Shown: positions 1 to 12,265, counted from the first letter of the stretch. The stretch is DNA of 64,000 nucleotides from Ilyonectria destructans (GCA_020740775.1 JAHEWK010000028.1:1-64000); one strand, 5' to 3'. Numbers and translations: made by a program. Notes: a model not told the origin generated them from the sequence alone.

Positions 1-737
1 GCCTTCATAGCGCAAGTACAGATCCATGTACATAGGTGGGGTGGACCCGGGGGGCTGACTTTTGCACACGTGATCGCAGGCTCCACCGGGAGCTAAAGGC
101 TCCCCCCTCTCCCTTGGAGCGGGGGTGACAAAACCTGTAACCGCGTCGCATGTGTAACCGCCTTTTCCAACTTCACTAATACATTACAATACCAAGCAGA
201 TAGTCAATAAAAAACCTAAATAGACTATTATGTAGCTACAGATCTAAATTATCACATATCTTAATTGGGCTATTTACTACTACTACTACAGTAGCGGCCG
301 CTAAACATGTCGCGGTTTTCCAATGTTGAAAAAGTTTCCGCACGGACCACCCCTGTGGCGTATTGTGGCTGTACTGTGCGTAATGACAAGCAGTGTGTAC
401 ATTTGGGGAGAGGGGCATAACAAAAAAAAAAGCCTGAATCGGCTCTGACGACACGCCAGGCAGCATGGCACACCCGTAACCCAAATCTGGCCATGGCGGC
501 CCCATACCAGGAAGTGTCATACATAGTCACGTGCCATTGACATTATGTCATGCTGGCGGATTGTCTGATTATGGATGTTGCATCTAGCAGATGGAAGTGA
601 TCATGTGTGTGAGAAGCTCTTGATTTCTTCCTATCTAATGAGGGTCTTTTGGGTCAGACCTCGGATGACCTCGGACAGCCGAGAATGCTTGTAAGCTACT
701 GGATAATGAGCACATGTTATTAATTACTCGGATGTAA
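1..737. other. Intergenic flank downstream of the first NLR gene
   Basis: No gene is recognised here. The stretch holds the left copy of an inverted repeat (276-355, listed separately) and a short run of A at 421-431. Short open frames at 236-530 have no recognisable protein signature and overlap the repeat, so they are not called. Confidence 0.5.
276..355 (-). repeat. Left inverted copy of a TAC-microsatellite/NotI-box element
   Basis: Read on the minus strand this copy contains GTGGTCCGTGCGGAAAC, a central GGAAAAC and GCGACA, then GCGGCCGCTACTGTA and a short TAG/TAC run. The same blocks in the same order and near-identical spacing occur on the plus strand at 5742-5829, so the two copies face each other across the first NLR gene. 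Weaker similarity continues inward (ACGCACAGTACAGCCACAA against TCGCACTGTCTAAGCCACAA). The copies could be the ends of one large element or two independent insertions of a small one. No target duplication is visible outside them. Confidence 0.6.
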
Positions 738-3700
738 CTAGTTTAGCAGCGGGAGATCAACAAATCTCATAATAATCACCCTCCCCGAGTTACAGCCAAT
801 AACAACAGACAATCCATATGCCTCTGAACAGCCAGGACGAAATGACGCTGGTAACCAAAGAAGTCGCTTTTCCTGCCACATAATCCAGCACTCATCTTCA
901 CTAATCCCGACGCCAGGGAGGGAGTTAGTAAAAGGTATAGTGATGTTTTCAGCTGATAGAACAGGGCTCTTAATAGAGATAGCTCCAGCATCAGTCAACA
1001 GGCATGAATTCTCGGGGTCGAATCGCAGTTGAGAGGTGGAAATGCCTGTTACTTCTTGGATGCATATGCCATCGTCAACGCGCCAGAGCCGGATGGTCTT
1101 ATCGCAAGAGGCTGAGGCTACCAAGGTCGAGTCAGGCGAGAAGGTTACTGCCCATACCGTGTGTGTATGGCCCTTAAGCTCTTGGATGCAGGTGCCATCA
1201 TCAACACGCCAGAGCCGGACGGTCTCATCGTCAGAGGCCGAGGCCACCAAGGTCGAGTCGGGCGAGAAGGCTACTGCCTTTACCCACTCCGTATGGCCCT
1301 TAAGCTCTTGGATGCAGGTGCCATCGTCAATGCGCCAGAGGCGGATGGTCTTATCGCCAGAGGCTGAGGCCACCAGGGTCGAGTCGGGCAAGAAGGCTAC
1401 TGACGTCAGCTCGTCCGTATGGCCCTTAAGCTCTTGCATGCAGGTGCCATCATCAACACGCCAGAGCCGGATGCTCTTATCGCCAGAGGCCGAGGCCACT
1501 AAGGTCGAGTCAGGCGAGAAGGCTACTTCCCATATCGAGTCCATATGGCCCTTGAGCTCTTGCGTGCAGGTGCCATCATCAACACGCCAGAGCCGGATGA
1601 TCTTATCGCAAGAGGCTGAGGCTACCAAGGTCGAGTCAGGCGAGAAGGCTACTGATGTTACCAAGTTTGTATGACCCTTGGGTTCCATGCAGGTGCCATC
1701 ATTAACGCGCCAGAGCCGGACGGTCTCATCGCGAGAAGCCGAGGCCACCAAGGTCGAGTCAGGCGAGAAGGCTACTGACATTACCCAGCGTGTATGGCCC
1801 TTAAGCTCTTGCATGCAGGTGCCATCATTAACGCGCCAGAGCCGGATGATCTTATCGCCAGAGGCCGAGGCTACTAAGGTCGAGTCAGGCGAGAAGGTTA
1901 CTCCCCATATCGAGTCCATATGGCCCTTAAGCTCTTGCATGCAGGTGCCATCATCAACACGCCAGAGCCGGATGGTCTTATCGCAAGAGGCTGAGGCTAC
2001 CAAGGTCGAGTCGGGCGAGAAGGCTACTGACGTTACCCAGTTTGTATGACCCTTGAGCTCTTGGATGCAGGTGCCATCATTAACACGCCAGAGCCGGATG
2101 GTCTTATCGTGAGAGGCTGAGGCCACCAAGGTCGAGTCAGGCGAGAAGGTTACTGCCCATACCGGGTCCGTATGGCCCTGGAGCTCTTGGATGCAGGTGC
2201 CATCATTAACGCGCCAGAGCCGGATGATCTTATCGCTAGAGGCCGAGGCCACCAAGGCCGAGTCAGGCGAGAAGGCTACTGATGTTACCAAGTTTGTATG
2301 ACCCTTAAGCTCTTGCATGCAGGTGCCATCATCAACACGCCAGAGCCGGATGGTCTTATCGTCAGAGGCCGAGGCCACTAAAGTCGAGTCGGGCGAGAAG
2401 GCTACTGACGTTACCCGGTTTGTATGACCCTTGAGCTCTTGGATGCAGGTGCCATCATCAACACGCCAGAGCCGGATGGTCTTATCGTGAGAGGCTGAGG
2501 CCACCAAGGTCGAGTCGGGCGAGAAGGCTACTGCCCTTATCAAGTCTGTATGGCCTTCTAGGACCTGTTGACATTGGTCCCAATTGTCTTCTGGTTCTGG
2601 TGCAAGTGATATCCACTTTGGAATCTGATAACCTTGGAAAAAGGCTTTTCGTATAGCACTATTCTTTGGCGTAAAAGCAAGAACTGAGGAGTAGATCTGA
2701 AGAGGCACAGAGTCTATTGTTGCTATGTTGGCGAGGACGAATCGCTGCGCGTCTTGGAGAAAATCCACTAGCATTCCGCTCCCTGCCAACTGAAATGTTA
2801 TTAGTATATCTAGTCCTCTACTTTCTAGTACCTACTTACCTTATGAACTGCTTGTAAGTCCTTAATAATAGTGAGGCTTTCTGAAGCCCTTCCGATTAGG
2901 CTTAATACTTCTAGCCAGTGGAGAAAATGCTGCAATAAGAATTCGTAGACTGGTCCATTATCATCAACACACATATTGGCTTGTTGTATATGATAAACCC
3001 AGTAAAGACAAGCATATTGCACCTCTGGAAGGATGCATAAACCGATTTCTTGAGGGTTGATAGATGCACGGTCTGTTCCTGGCTGTATGAGTTTGCATAT
3101 ATCTGTTTCCAGGTATTTGTTCATAACATCAAGGCAGTGCATCACCAACTGATCATGAACCTGTTTCTCGTCTACCCAGAACAGATGCTCGCCACGCATC
3201 TTATGGTCCACCAGGAAGTCGCGGAAGGAGAGATGTAGCATCCTAACAGGAGATTGTTCTGATGGAGGGATGCTCAGGACCGAATGAAGCAGGTCCAGTT
3301 GATCATCGATCATCTCTTTCTGTATGTTAAGAAGTCGTGCGAGGGCAGATATAGGGAGGGGGTTCCCTAGAACCACAATAGAGCCAACAATGTGTCGAAA
3401 CCGCTCAATGAGAGTGTCCTGCTGCCAGTTCTCCAAGCCATCAATCAGCCTGTTAAGAACAGGTAGATACATAGCGCTGAGTTGTGATATCTGGCTTTCT
3501 CTTTGAAGCTGCAAAACCTCCTTCAATTGCTTATTGGGATTGCCAAATTTGCGATCAGAAAGAAAACGGCATACTGTAGTAGCAAAAATAAAGAGAGGAA
3601 CAGCCATTTTCACCAGAAGTTGAACATTCTCTTCTCCAGGCCAGTCGAGTGGTAGGTGTCGATCTCTAGACACGGATGAGTTGTACTCAGTCTTGATTTT

Positions 3701-4935
3701 CGCAAGCTCATGGTCCAAGAACGCCGAGATATCATGCTCAATAATACCAGATGGTATTTCATGAAGCACAAGATCTTGATATGTGCCCGTCACAGCGTAA
3801 AAGCCAAGTCGAATTGGCAGCTCTGGCCTGCTTGTGACGAGGATCCTTAGTTTTGGAAACTGCAGATCTGTTGTGCAAGAGAAAAGATTAATAAGAAGTT
3901 TGACATCTTCATCCCGATCGCACTCGTCAAGAGCATCAACAACAAGCACCAACGTGCCCAATATCCGTGCGCCCGGGGCAATATTTCTCAGTGGCCGCAG
4001 GATAAGTTCGCTAAATTGATGTCGTGCCGCCTTTCCAGCAATATGAGGATCTGCATCAATAGCAGCCTTGATATATGGCGCGAAAGCAGGCTCTCTTTCA
4101 GCCAACTGGATGGCAATGGTCGCGAAGAACTTTGACAAACTCCCTCGGTCAGCCTCTCCTCTCTTGAAGAAGAAGCTACCGCCGAGGTGACCTGACGTAG
4201 CAAAAGACCGAGCAACAGTGCGAGATATAGTAGACTTTCCAGTTCCAGCCATTCCGTTGAGCCAGAAAATAGGCCTGGCATCAGGGTCTAGGGCCCAGTC
4301 ATGAATGCGTCGGAGGAGGTCGACGCGGGTATCTCGCAGACAAGTCGGGTTATGCTCCTCGGCGCCAGAGTCGAAAGACGCACCTGTAGCCACGGGAAGT
4401 CTACTGAGTACTGTCTTTTGATCGATGCTGAGTAGTGTTTGGTCGACATGGAGAATGATACCCCTATGGCGTATCTCGTTAGAGTGTGGTCAAAAACAAA
4501 ATAAACGGAATCTTACGTCTGTTCCACTTGAAGAGTCCGATCAATTATCTCGGCGTGTCGCCTAAGCGTCTCGACTAAATCATCCACCTCTTTGCTCTGA
4601 AATGGCCATTTCAATGAACGAAGACCTATTTTGCTCATTGCCTTGCGCGACATCCGAGGCGTGAGCCTGAGCTGAAGTCTTTCAAGCCGCAACCGACTAT
4701 TGCTGAGATCATTCTCGAGTCTGTGAGATTTATTGAGTTTCGCGCTATTAGGATTACTCAACAACTCCTGTACTGCTTCGGTCACTCCTTTTAGGCTGGT
4801 AACCTCGTTTTTGAGTCGTTCGATATCGGCTGCGGCATTTTTCACGTCCTTGGCGTACTGGAGGCAAAGCGATGCGATCTTGATGGAAATATCAACGACA
4901 GCGATGACGTTGGCCGCAACGCCGACTACCTCCAT
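738..4935 (-). CDS. NACHT-WD40 NLR-like (STAND) receptor, HET-E/HNWD type
   Basis: Three exons on the minus strand: 4935-4517, 4427-2840 and 2789-738. The introns (89 and 50 bp) have GTAAGA/CAG and GTAAGT/CAG ends and keep the frame, giving about 1352 residues. Residues 1-140 are a helical N-terminal domain resembling the fungal STAND N-terminal (Helo/SesA-like) domains. NACHT follows, with Walker A GMAGTGKST near 198-206, Walker B LVVDALDECD near 301-310, and sensor-like LVTSRPE. The C-terminus is a WD40 propeller of twelve roughly 42-residue repeats. Family members such as het-e and the HNWD genes of Podospora act in heterokaryon incompatibility: WD repeats recognise a ligand and NACHT oligomerises to trigger cell death. 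That role is inferred here. The open frame has no stops or shifts, unlike the NLR gene at 13 kb. Confidence 0.9.
1040..2560 (-). repeat. Array of twelve near-identical WD40 repeats (126-bp period)
   Basis: Twelve tandem units, each encoding a core like VAFSPDSTLVASAS-x-DKTIRLWRV, are almost identical at DNA level. Differences cluster at the same places in each unit: the 4-5 residues after GHT (for example NRV, NLV, DPV, NWV, DSI, RWV, DEL, EWV, HTV) and the residue after ASAS (H, D, S, C, G or R). One unit near 1676-1690 is one codon shorter, encoding MEPKGH where the others have MQELKGH. Such arrays are known in HNWD genes to evolve by concerted exchange, with diversifying selection on the ligand-facing surface. 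Confidence 0.9.
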
Positions 4936-5741
4936 CGTGACCAGGCAATATACCCACGCGCTTCTGCTTCATGAGTTATTGTGAAAGGTCTTTGATCTTA
5001 CCCCGACCGTCGAAAGTAGATGAGGGGTTAGCAAGGCTGTGCGGCGGCTGCCTGTGTGATCTCTATTCTAATTGGGTCAGGATCATGTACCACCTCACAC
5101 GGGGGCATTGTGAGCTGCTCAACATCCACATCACACAAGATTTCAAGGCTCCGAGAGAGTAACGATAAGGGACGTAAAGTCCACATTTCAAATTGGATGG
5201 CCCGTCCCTAGCGCTGCTCAAATTCGTTTTTTACGCTATCATCTATATATGCCGTCGCCAGTATCGGCTCGTACCTGGGTGGAGACGGCCTTTCAAGTGG
5301 AGGAATAATTTTCCAGACAAGCGAGCCAACCAGCTAAGCGCCATAAAGGGAGCCAGCAGCTAGCTCCAAGAAGGAGGGTCAGCACCGCAGGATTCTATGA
5401 TATTCCATGACATTCCATGAGAAACCCGTGCCGACTATTTCTCCGCCCAGCAAAGAGTGCCTAAGCATATTGTCTCTTTACCTGAAAAACCGACGGAAGT
5501 CAGGTATTCTGTTCTTACTGACAGTACGACCTAACGGTGAAGGGAAAGATACACATTTTGCATAGATTTTTGGGGGTTTTGAAAAAGTGCAGGCTCTACG
5601 TTGTTATAAATTTCGGGGGTGATTGGCAGGTCAAGTAGTGACGGGCAAAAGCTAAAACTGGAGGGGCAAAAATGTTAGTGGCCACCTGACAGGAGTACGT
5701 TGCAGTTTATTCATATTCGCACTGTCTAAGCCACAATTTGC
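4936..5741. other. Upstream region of the first NLR gene
   Basis: About 800 bp between the NLR start codon and the right-hand inverted repeat copy. No convincing gene is seen. It should contain the NLR promoter, but I recognise no specific element. A short tandem pair of CATTCCATGA-like words lies at about 5396-5420. Confidence 0.4.
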
Positions 5742-5829
5742 AAATGTGGTCCGTGCGGAAACTGTATCAAGATGGAAAACGGCGACAAACGTCGCGGCCG
5801 CTACTGTACTACTACTACTACTACTACTG
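5742..5829 (+). repeat. Right inverted copy of the TAC/NotI-box element
   Basis: Plus-strand counterpart of the repeat at 276-355: GTGGTCCGTGCGGAAACTG, GATGGAAAACGGCGACA, GCGGCCGCTACTGTA, then (CTA)n ending at about 5828. Together the two copies bracket about 5.4 kb that contains the first NLR gene and nothing else recognisable. Confidence 0.6.
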
Positions 5830-6315
5830 TACAAAGGACGCGCCGTTTTCTGTCGACATTCTGCTTTCTGGACAGGAAACCACATTTTCGTCCGTGCACC
5901 ACCTAATAAAAAGCAAGTTCATCTAACAACAACCGAACTTATACCGACTGGAATAATACTACTACTACATCCATCATATAATACCATCAATTGTTATGAA
6001 TGAGTAGTAGTAGCAGCAGCAGAGTCGCCCTTGCCTTTTGCTTTTCTCGCCTTCATGGCGGGAGCTCGGGTCCTGGGGTTTCTGGGGTTCTGGGATTTTT
6101 GGGCCAATCAGGGTCTTGCCTTTCAGTGAAATCACCTTTCACTGCACGCACCCAAACGCACCCAACGCCCGCCGACCGGGGGTCCAGGTCACCGTGCCCG
6201 CGAAATCGGGTGTGCGGGGTACCCTGGGGAAGGCGACCGGGGTGTGACCTTTGAGTGAAAGACGGTCGAGCCAAAGTGGCTAGGATTCGTAAGGGGGAGT
6301 AAGGGAGTCAGCCAA
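5830..6315. other. Intergenic, microsatellites and TTTCA-TGAAA palindromes
   Basis: Contains short (TAC)n near 5957-5970 and (TAG)n(CAG)n near 6002-6021, then a GC-rich tract. Small palindromic words of the form TTTCAGTGAAA recur at about 6122 and, in variants, near 6138, 6250, 6378 and 6443; the last is a 9-bp stem with a 3-nt loop (CCCACTTTC-AGT-GAAAGTGGG). No gene is supported. Confidence 0.4.
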
Positions 6316-6699
6316 TCAAAAGGCTAGAACCCCACTTTGACTTGAAATTGGATCGGGGTTGCTTATTGAGAGCCGTCTTTCAGGTGAAAGAGGATTGCGG
6401 GGAATTGCAGGGGTGCTGAGCCAATGGCAACGCAAAACTCCCACTTTCAGTGAAAGTGGGAGGAACAATAGGGATGTAGGCATACTGTCGTCGGGCAGGA
6501 ACGGGATATCCCTGATTCCATCTTGTTCATGGATGATGTCGAGTGTAGCTGCCCACTGCTGTACCGGCTTGATCTGAGCCTTGAGTAGCTTGTGGGGTAG
6601 TGCCCGGAGATGTGATTCAATCCTGCACCCAATGATGATTGTCTCACAAGAGCGGCAACCAAGAACCCGGAGGTCTGGTAAATGAGTAAAGTATTCCAT
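6316..6699 (-). pseudogene. Fragment resembling the OrsD/DUF3505 N-terminal zinc-finger region
   Basis: An open frame starts with ATG at 6699. It begins MEYFTHLPDLRVLGCRSC and continues to an IESHLRALPHKLL segment, matching from memory the start of the fungal OrsD (DUF3505) domain, where a C-x2-C pair is followed by two His about 15-20 residues later. That domain is common in fungal multi-copy proteins, including RecQ-like helicases of repetitive regions. Only the first ~90 residues look like the family. The remainder runs into the palindrome-rich DNA at 6360-6460 and is probably not coding, so this is treated as a truncated copy. Identification is by pattern only. Confidence 0.4.
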
Positions 6700-7610
6700 T
6701 GATAAACTGATTGTATTCAGGATCTAAACGCACCATGCCCAGCAGAGCATCGAATACTTCTTTACGCTCCTTTTACACTTCTCCTGAATCTCTCGTTGCT
6801 TTGTTCAGTTAATGAACACGGATACAACTACTGCAGCCACTGCATCTTGTACTGCGCTCTGATTTGTTGGTCTGTGCATGCCACCCCTGTCACCCGACGA
6901 ACATCAAAACTCAGGGTTACAGTAAGATGCAATACAGCTCCACGAATACTATAGATTAAGAGAAAATAAATATGTAATTGGAATTGCATACGTGAGGTTA
7001 GTATCCTTACCAAGTTTCAGATCTACTGGATCTCTGGTGGTTAGGAAACAGCTAATTGCCACCTGCTCTATGAGTTAATTGACAGTTGCCCCATGTCATG
7101 CTAGCGCGTTTCGGTTTCCCACCTAAATTTAATTGACATCTACTAGATGTCGCAGCACATGGTCTCAGGATTCCGAGATCAAGGCCACTGCGCCATTCAT
7201 TTCAGCATCCACATAGCCCTCACGTGATCGATTTCCCCACCAAATTGTCGCCGAGCAATCCTCCTTTCGCTTGCGAATGCCAAGACCTGGCCAAAAGTTG
7301 ACATTTGAGCCACGTCAGATTGTTGCCAGTGCTCATCGTGTCTTCAGCATGCGAACTCTTCTAGCACCTTAGACCTTTCAAATATGTGGACATTGCGATC
7401 TATTCAGTAAAATAATCTGCTATTGATGGTGAACTGTAGATATTGGAGATACATATTTTTTGAGCGGATGGTCAAAAGCGACAGCGCTCTGTGATGGTCG
7501 TCATTAGGTGGCCTACCCCTCCAACAAAAGATGGCCGGATAAGCTCGCTTTCACTATTAAAAAAAAATCTACACAACTTTCCAACCGCCCTGCCTTCAAA
7601 TGAGCTCCGA
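6700..7610. other. Intergenic between OrsD-like fragment and ABC transporter 3' end
   Basis: No gene is seen. It contains a dispersed repeat copy at 7068-7153 (separate entry). The rest is moderately AT-rich and unremarkable. Confidence 0.4.
7068..7153 (-). repeat. Dispersed 86-bp repeat, copy 1
   Basis: The reverse complement of this stretch matches 25609-25694 over 86 bp with about four or five mismatches and no gaps. Each copy begins with a 17-bp near-palindrome (GACATCTAGTAGATGTC) and carries TGTCAATTAA twice, once near each end. The second copy abuts the left end of the hAT element at 25696. It is probably a small non-autonomous element or a conserved piece of one. Confidence 0.7.
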
Positions 7611-10600
7611 CTATTTCTTTGTCCACTTCTTCACACGGAATATGTAGTACAAAGTGGTTGCCATGAAGATGTTGAAACCGATGTAAGCCCAAAAAATCCC
7701 GTAGTTCCGCCACCGCTGACTCCAGAAGATATTGGAGGTTGCGAGATATTGATCAGCGTTGCTGAAAGTGCAATATCGGCATTGCTCTGTATCTTCGGGA
7801 TTTTGCAACTGCCCCGGCGCCTTCGTCAGGAATGCCTCGAGATATTCGCCACACGTTTGTCCGGAAGGTGGATAAAAGATGGAAGCCTCTCTCGTGGAAC
7901 AGGTCACGACTCGGCCATGCAGCTCCGTCGCCACGATGCCCCCGATCCAGTAGGTAAAAGGCGAGACGCGGTACATGAAGATCCAGAACCCGGGCAGCGC
8001 GTCTGGGGTTTGTAAAACGCCGGCGAAGATGATGCTCATAAGAGAGAGTAGCGTGACGATACTGGCTGCTGTATGTGCATCGGGCATTGTCGCGATGGTC
8101 ATCTGTGCAAAGGCGCTTCCGTAGATGAACAGCTGGGTAACGAAGAGAAGCACTAATATCTGCCGGTCGGAACTTTGGATGCCGACAACGGGGTAGTAGA
8201 AACAGGCGTATATGAGAACACCCGTGACGATCTGATAGGGAATTTCCACAATGACGTTTGCAATGATGAAGGCCTTCCAAGAGTACGCCTTGCTTGGCCG
8301 TTCTCGGACCTCGTACAGTGACCGTTGAGTGAGAAAGAGCGGTTGAATCTGAATGAATATTAGAATCGTCATAAGTTTTCGCACTTGGAACACTCACCTG
8401 CTGAACAACAGTCGAGAAAATCGTCGTGAGTAGGAAGACGGAGAAGATCACGTTCTGCATCCCTGCCAGCGTACTGGAAGCGTCAAAGAAAGAGAAACCG
8501 ATGAACAAACCAGCCGCAATTCCAAGCATGAACTTTGCAAAAATGTAGCTGGGCATCCTCCAGTATTGCTGGAATACTCGATAGGTGACAGCCTGAACCT
8601 GCGCCCAAAACGGCATGGCGAATTCAGCGCTTGAAAGGGCGTCGTCTTCCCCAGCTACCTTCTCGCTCTGCTTTTCGGCGTGGATCTTGTCGATTTCGGC
8701 TTTCATTTCTTCGCACTGCTTGCTTTCTTTCCAGATCGAATGCCAGTCTTGGCCGTGGGCGTTGACGCCGCTGTTGCCGATTTCCAAAAGGTACTCGGCA
8801 GGATTTTCCTCCTCTCCACATTCCCGAGCCCCCTTGGACTCGAAGTAATCGAGCATGATCCGCGAATTGTCACCGATGTTGCCAAAGTAGACTGTTTTGC
8901 CACCCTTTGCCAGGAAGAGCAAGCGGTCAAACTGTTGGAAGAGAATGGCGCTTGGCTGATGGACTGTGCAAAGCACAGCTTGACCAGAATTCGCCAGCTT
9001 TCGAAGGAATGAGCAAATGGCCCAGGAACTCTGAGAGTCAAGACCGCTTGTAGGCTCGTCAAGGAAGAGGAGGAGCTTCGGCTTCGCTGCCAGTTCAACG
9101 CCAATAGTGAGGAGCTTCCGTTGCTCCACGTTGAGGCCCTCACCAGGAACGCCCACGACAGCGTCGGCGTACGCCTCCATGTTGAGCATTTTGATGACCT
9201 CTTCAACAAACTTGTACTTTTCCTCCTTGCTAACGGACTTGGGTTGTCTCAACAGGGCGCTAAATCGTAGACTTTCGCGCACAGTAGCCGTCTCAAGATG
9301 TAAATCTAATTAGTGTTAGATGATTGCATGCGATGAGCTGGGATTATTTGCATACCTTGTTGTTGAACATAGCCCGTTTTGCGCTGGAAGCTCGCATCGA
9401 ATGGTTTCCCGTTAACGAGCATGTCACCAGTGACAACGCCCATGGTCACTCGCTGCGCTAGAACATCGAGAAGAGTGGTCTTGCCGGCACCGCTGACGCC
9501 CATTAGTGCAGTTAAAGTACCAGGCTTGACCCATCCAGAAACTTGATCAAGCAACCGTCGCTGTTCACTCTTGATCTGAATGTCGTAGACAACGTCACGC
9601 CAGGTGAAGATATCCTTCTGCGGTTCAATGGCGGCCACTTCCCCACCACTTGTTTCATCCTTGGTCGTCGTATTAATAGTCGATTCCTCGTCTCCTGGGG
9701 ATTGCTTATTGCCATTCAGAAGATGGGTAGGGATGTGGCCTCTCTGGAAAACGAGTGCTTCTGCTGTACTTGTTGTAGAGGAGTTGAGCTCGATGCAAAT
9801 AAAATAGATAGCCATAAATCCAAACAAAAAGCCCATGAGAATACCAAAGTTTCGCCACACGTTCGAATAATAGTACTCATAGTTCTCAGCAATGAAGGCG
9901 TCTCCGCTGACGGTGCGCTGGCCTGCGACAGCTCCAATGGTAGCGCAAATCCACGAGTCTCCGATAAGAGGGGTGTAGGGTGGGACGATGGCCGAACATG
10001 TAAAGTTCTGACCGTGGAATTCGTTTGCCACAAGGATCTCGAATGCATAGTAAATCGGATTGATCCAGCGAATCCAAGAAAACCACGGTTTCATTTCCGG
10101 GACCGTGATGGTAAAGCCAGCGTAGACAACCAGAGCGAGAACCATCACACCAGATAGTGCCAGTGCCTGCGACACCGTCTTGGTGATAGCAGCCATTGTC
10201 CGGAAGACAGCGCTCATGACAAATATAGAGATGTAAGTGATGAGGAAATAAAGGAAGAAGTTGCCTGGCTCTCGCCGCAAACCGGCCATAAAGTACAAGA
10301 CGATGTTGAAAACAGTCGCCGTCACAAATTTGATGGGGATATCGGCGACGATTCCTGCAGCAGCCTCGCATGCAGGATGGTAAAAGGCGAAAGAAGCGTG
10401 TTTCTCTACAATGTCTCTCTGGGCGTAGAGGTTGGTGATTTCCGAAATAGCCGTCAACGCGTTGAGGAGAACGGCCATGAACAACACAGAGCCCTTGGCG
10501 TAGAAGCCAACCGTAGCGTCGGGGGTTCCGAAAAAGATGGATCCGATGATCAGGGCCATGACGAGCTGGACAAGGCACTGCGTCCCGGTTGCCGAGATGT

Positions 10601-12265
10601 CGTTCCAGATGCGTTGATAGGCCCGCTTCGTGCAAAGCTTGACTTGCATCAGGACGCTGATGATGTATGGTGATCCGGGTCGAACATGTTTGGACTGTCG
10701 ATTGTGCTTCTGCTCCCGCATTTGAGCGATACTTTCTCCTTCTCTGTTGACTAGATGTTCGTGCTCATAGGCGTCGATATCGCTCCTAAGGGCTCCGAAC
10801 TCAGACGATCGGCGCCAATATTGCTCGAACTCTTCAGGAGTGCGCGGGACCTGGTTTTCCATTCCTGGTCGGGGCTTCCTCTCGACGGGATTGGTGACAG
10901 ATGTGAGGAAGTCGCCAGTTGTCTGGCGTGTCGGGCAATGCCAGCCCTGTCGCTCGAAGAAATCCCTTGCCTGTTCCGCAGGGCCAAAGTAGATCTGTCG
11001 ACCCTCATACAGCACGATCGTCTTATCGAAGAGGTCGTAAATGGCCTGGCTGGCTTGGTAGATAGCCACAGCGTGAGCATGGCTACCTATATCGGCAGCC
11101 ATTCTCAGCGACGAGACGAACTTGAAAGCAGTTGCAGAGTCGAGACCCCGGGTGCTATTGTCCCAGGCGGTAAATGGTGATCCGGACAGGACCATCTCGG
11201 CAAGCGACACTCTCTTTCGCTCTCCGCCGGACACACCACGGATGTAGTCATTTCCCACTTTCGTGTTGTAGGTGTGGCTCAGACCAAACGCTGCCATGAC
11301 GACTCGTGCGACATATTGGACAAATTCGGCCCGAGTCATGTTGTTGATCCGGTGAGATGGGGTTCGGACGGAGGCAGCAAACTCGAGAGTTTGGCCGACT
11401 GTGAGGTGAGGAAAATGTCGGTCCACCTGTGTGACTTGTTAGCTTGTGATCAATTGATGCCGTGAGACTTATTTACCTCTTGGTTGTAGATAGCCTCGCC
11501 CTTGAACTCTTTCTTCATGAGCTTCTGGGGAATGCCATCGTAATGAACGGAGGAGTTGCTGTCGATGGCCAATCCATGCAGCTCTCCACAGAGCGTCTTA
11601 AGAAGCGTGCTGCATCCCGACCCAGGTCGGCCGAGAACAATGAGGAGCTCACCACTTCTAACGAGCCCATCAAAGCTCTTCAGAATTTGCTTCGGTTCTT
11701 TCTTCCCAAAGCTGAACAACTCGCCGATGCGCAGAGGACTGAGCAGCATGGATCCCACCGTTTCTTGGAACTGCAGGGCCGCTCCGGATCCCGAGACGCT
11801 GAGATCCTTGAACAGTACGCCGGTCTGCTTGGCCGTCACACCCTGCTCGCGGAGGGTCTTGGCGAAGTTTTGCAGCCATTTTGACAAGTCGAAATGCTCG
11901 CTTTGAGGATCCAGGGCCGGTGTGTTTTCGTCCTGGGTAGCGAGGGTGTGGATGCGAGCAAGTCCTCCAGTGGCAACGGAATGGCGACGCGAAAGCGCAG
12001 TAGCAATTCGCACGAGTTCATTCCTGTCGCTCATTTCGACCACGGCCTCAGACTCTCGCCGACCTCCGAGTGTAAGCCGCCTAGGCCTGGGCGTTGTGCT
12101 TCGGCCGCGTTCATTGTTTTCGCTGCCATCGTCTTTCGAATCCGAGTCCGAGTCTCCATGAGATTCGGATTGATTGTCGTGCAGAATTTCCTCCTCAGAG
12201 TGCCTCATTCCGACATGTGTTGCGGATGGGCTGAGCTCGCGGTCGTCCGTCGGAGAGTGGCTCAT
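7611..12265 (-). CDS. PDR-type (ABCG full-size) multidrug ABC transporter
   Basis: Four exons on the minus strand: 12265-11477, 11426-9356, 9305-8398 and 8348-7611. The 49-50 bp introns have GTAAAT, GTATGC and GTGAGT donors and CAG or TAG acceptors, and the frame stays open to about 1501 residues, the usual PDR length. Order: acidic N-terminus, NBD1 with the fungal degenerate Walker [10 protein letters not shown] (212-220) and signature [10 protein letters not shown], a first six-helix membrane domain, NBD2 with canonical GVSGAGKTT, variant signature LNVEQRKLL and Walker [14 protein letters not shown], then a second membrane domain ending KKWTKK. The asymmetric NBDs are typical of Pdr5/Cdr/Atr pumps that export azoles and other hydrophobic toxins at the plasma membrane. 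The substrate here is unknown. It is divergent from the NLR pseudogene at 13 kb. Confidence 0.95.

Noticed and set aside
1036..2049. Plus-strand open frames opposite the WD40 array with repeated VESGEKAT-like peptides
   Set aside because: They are the antisense of the WD40 repeats; the open state follows from the repeat composition.
276..5829. Target-site duplication outside the NLR-flanking inverted repeats
   Set aside because: Both ends run into TAC/TAG microsatellite, and no unique short duplication can be read beyond it.
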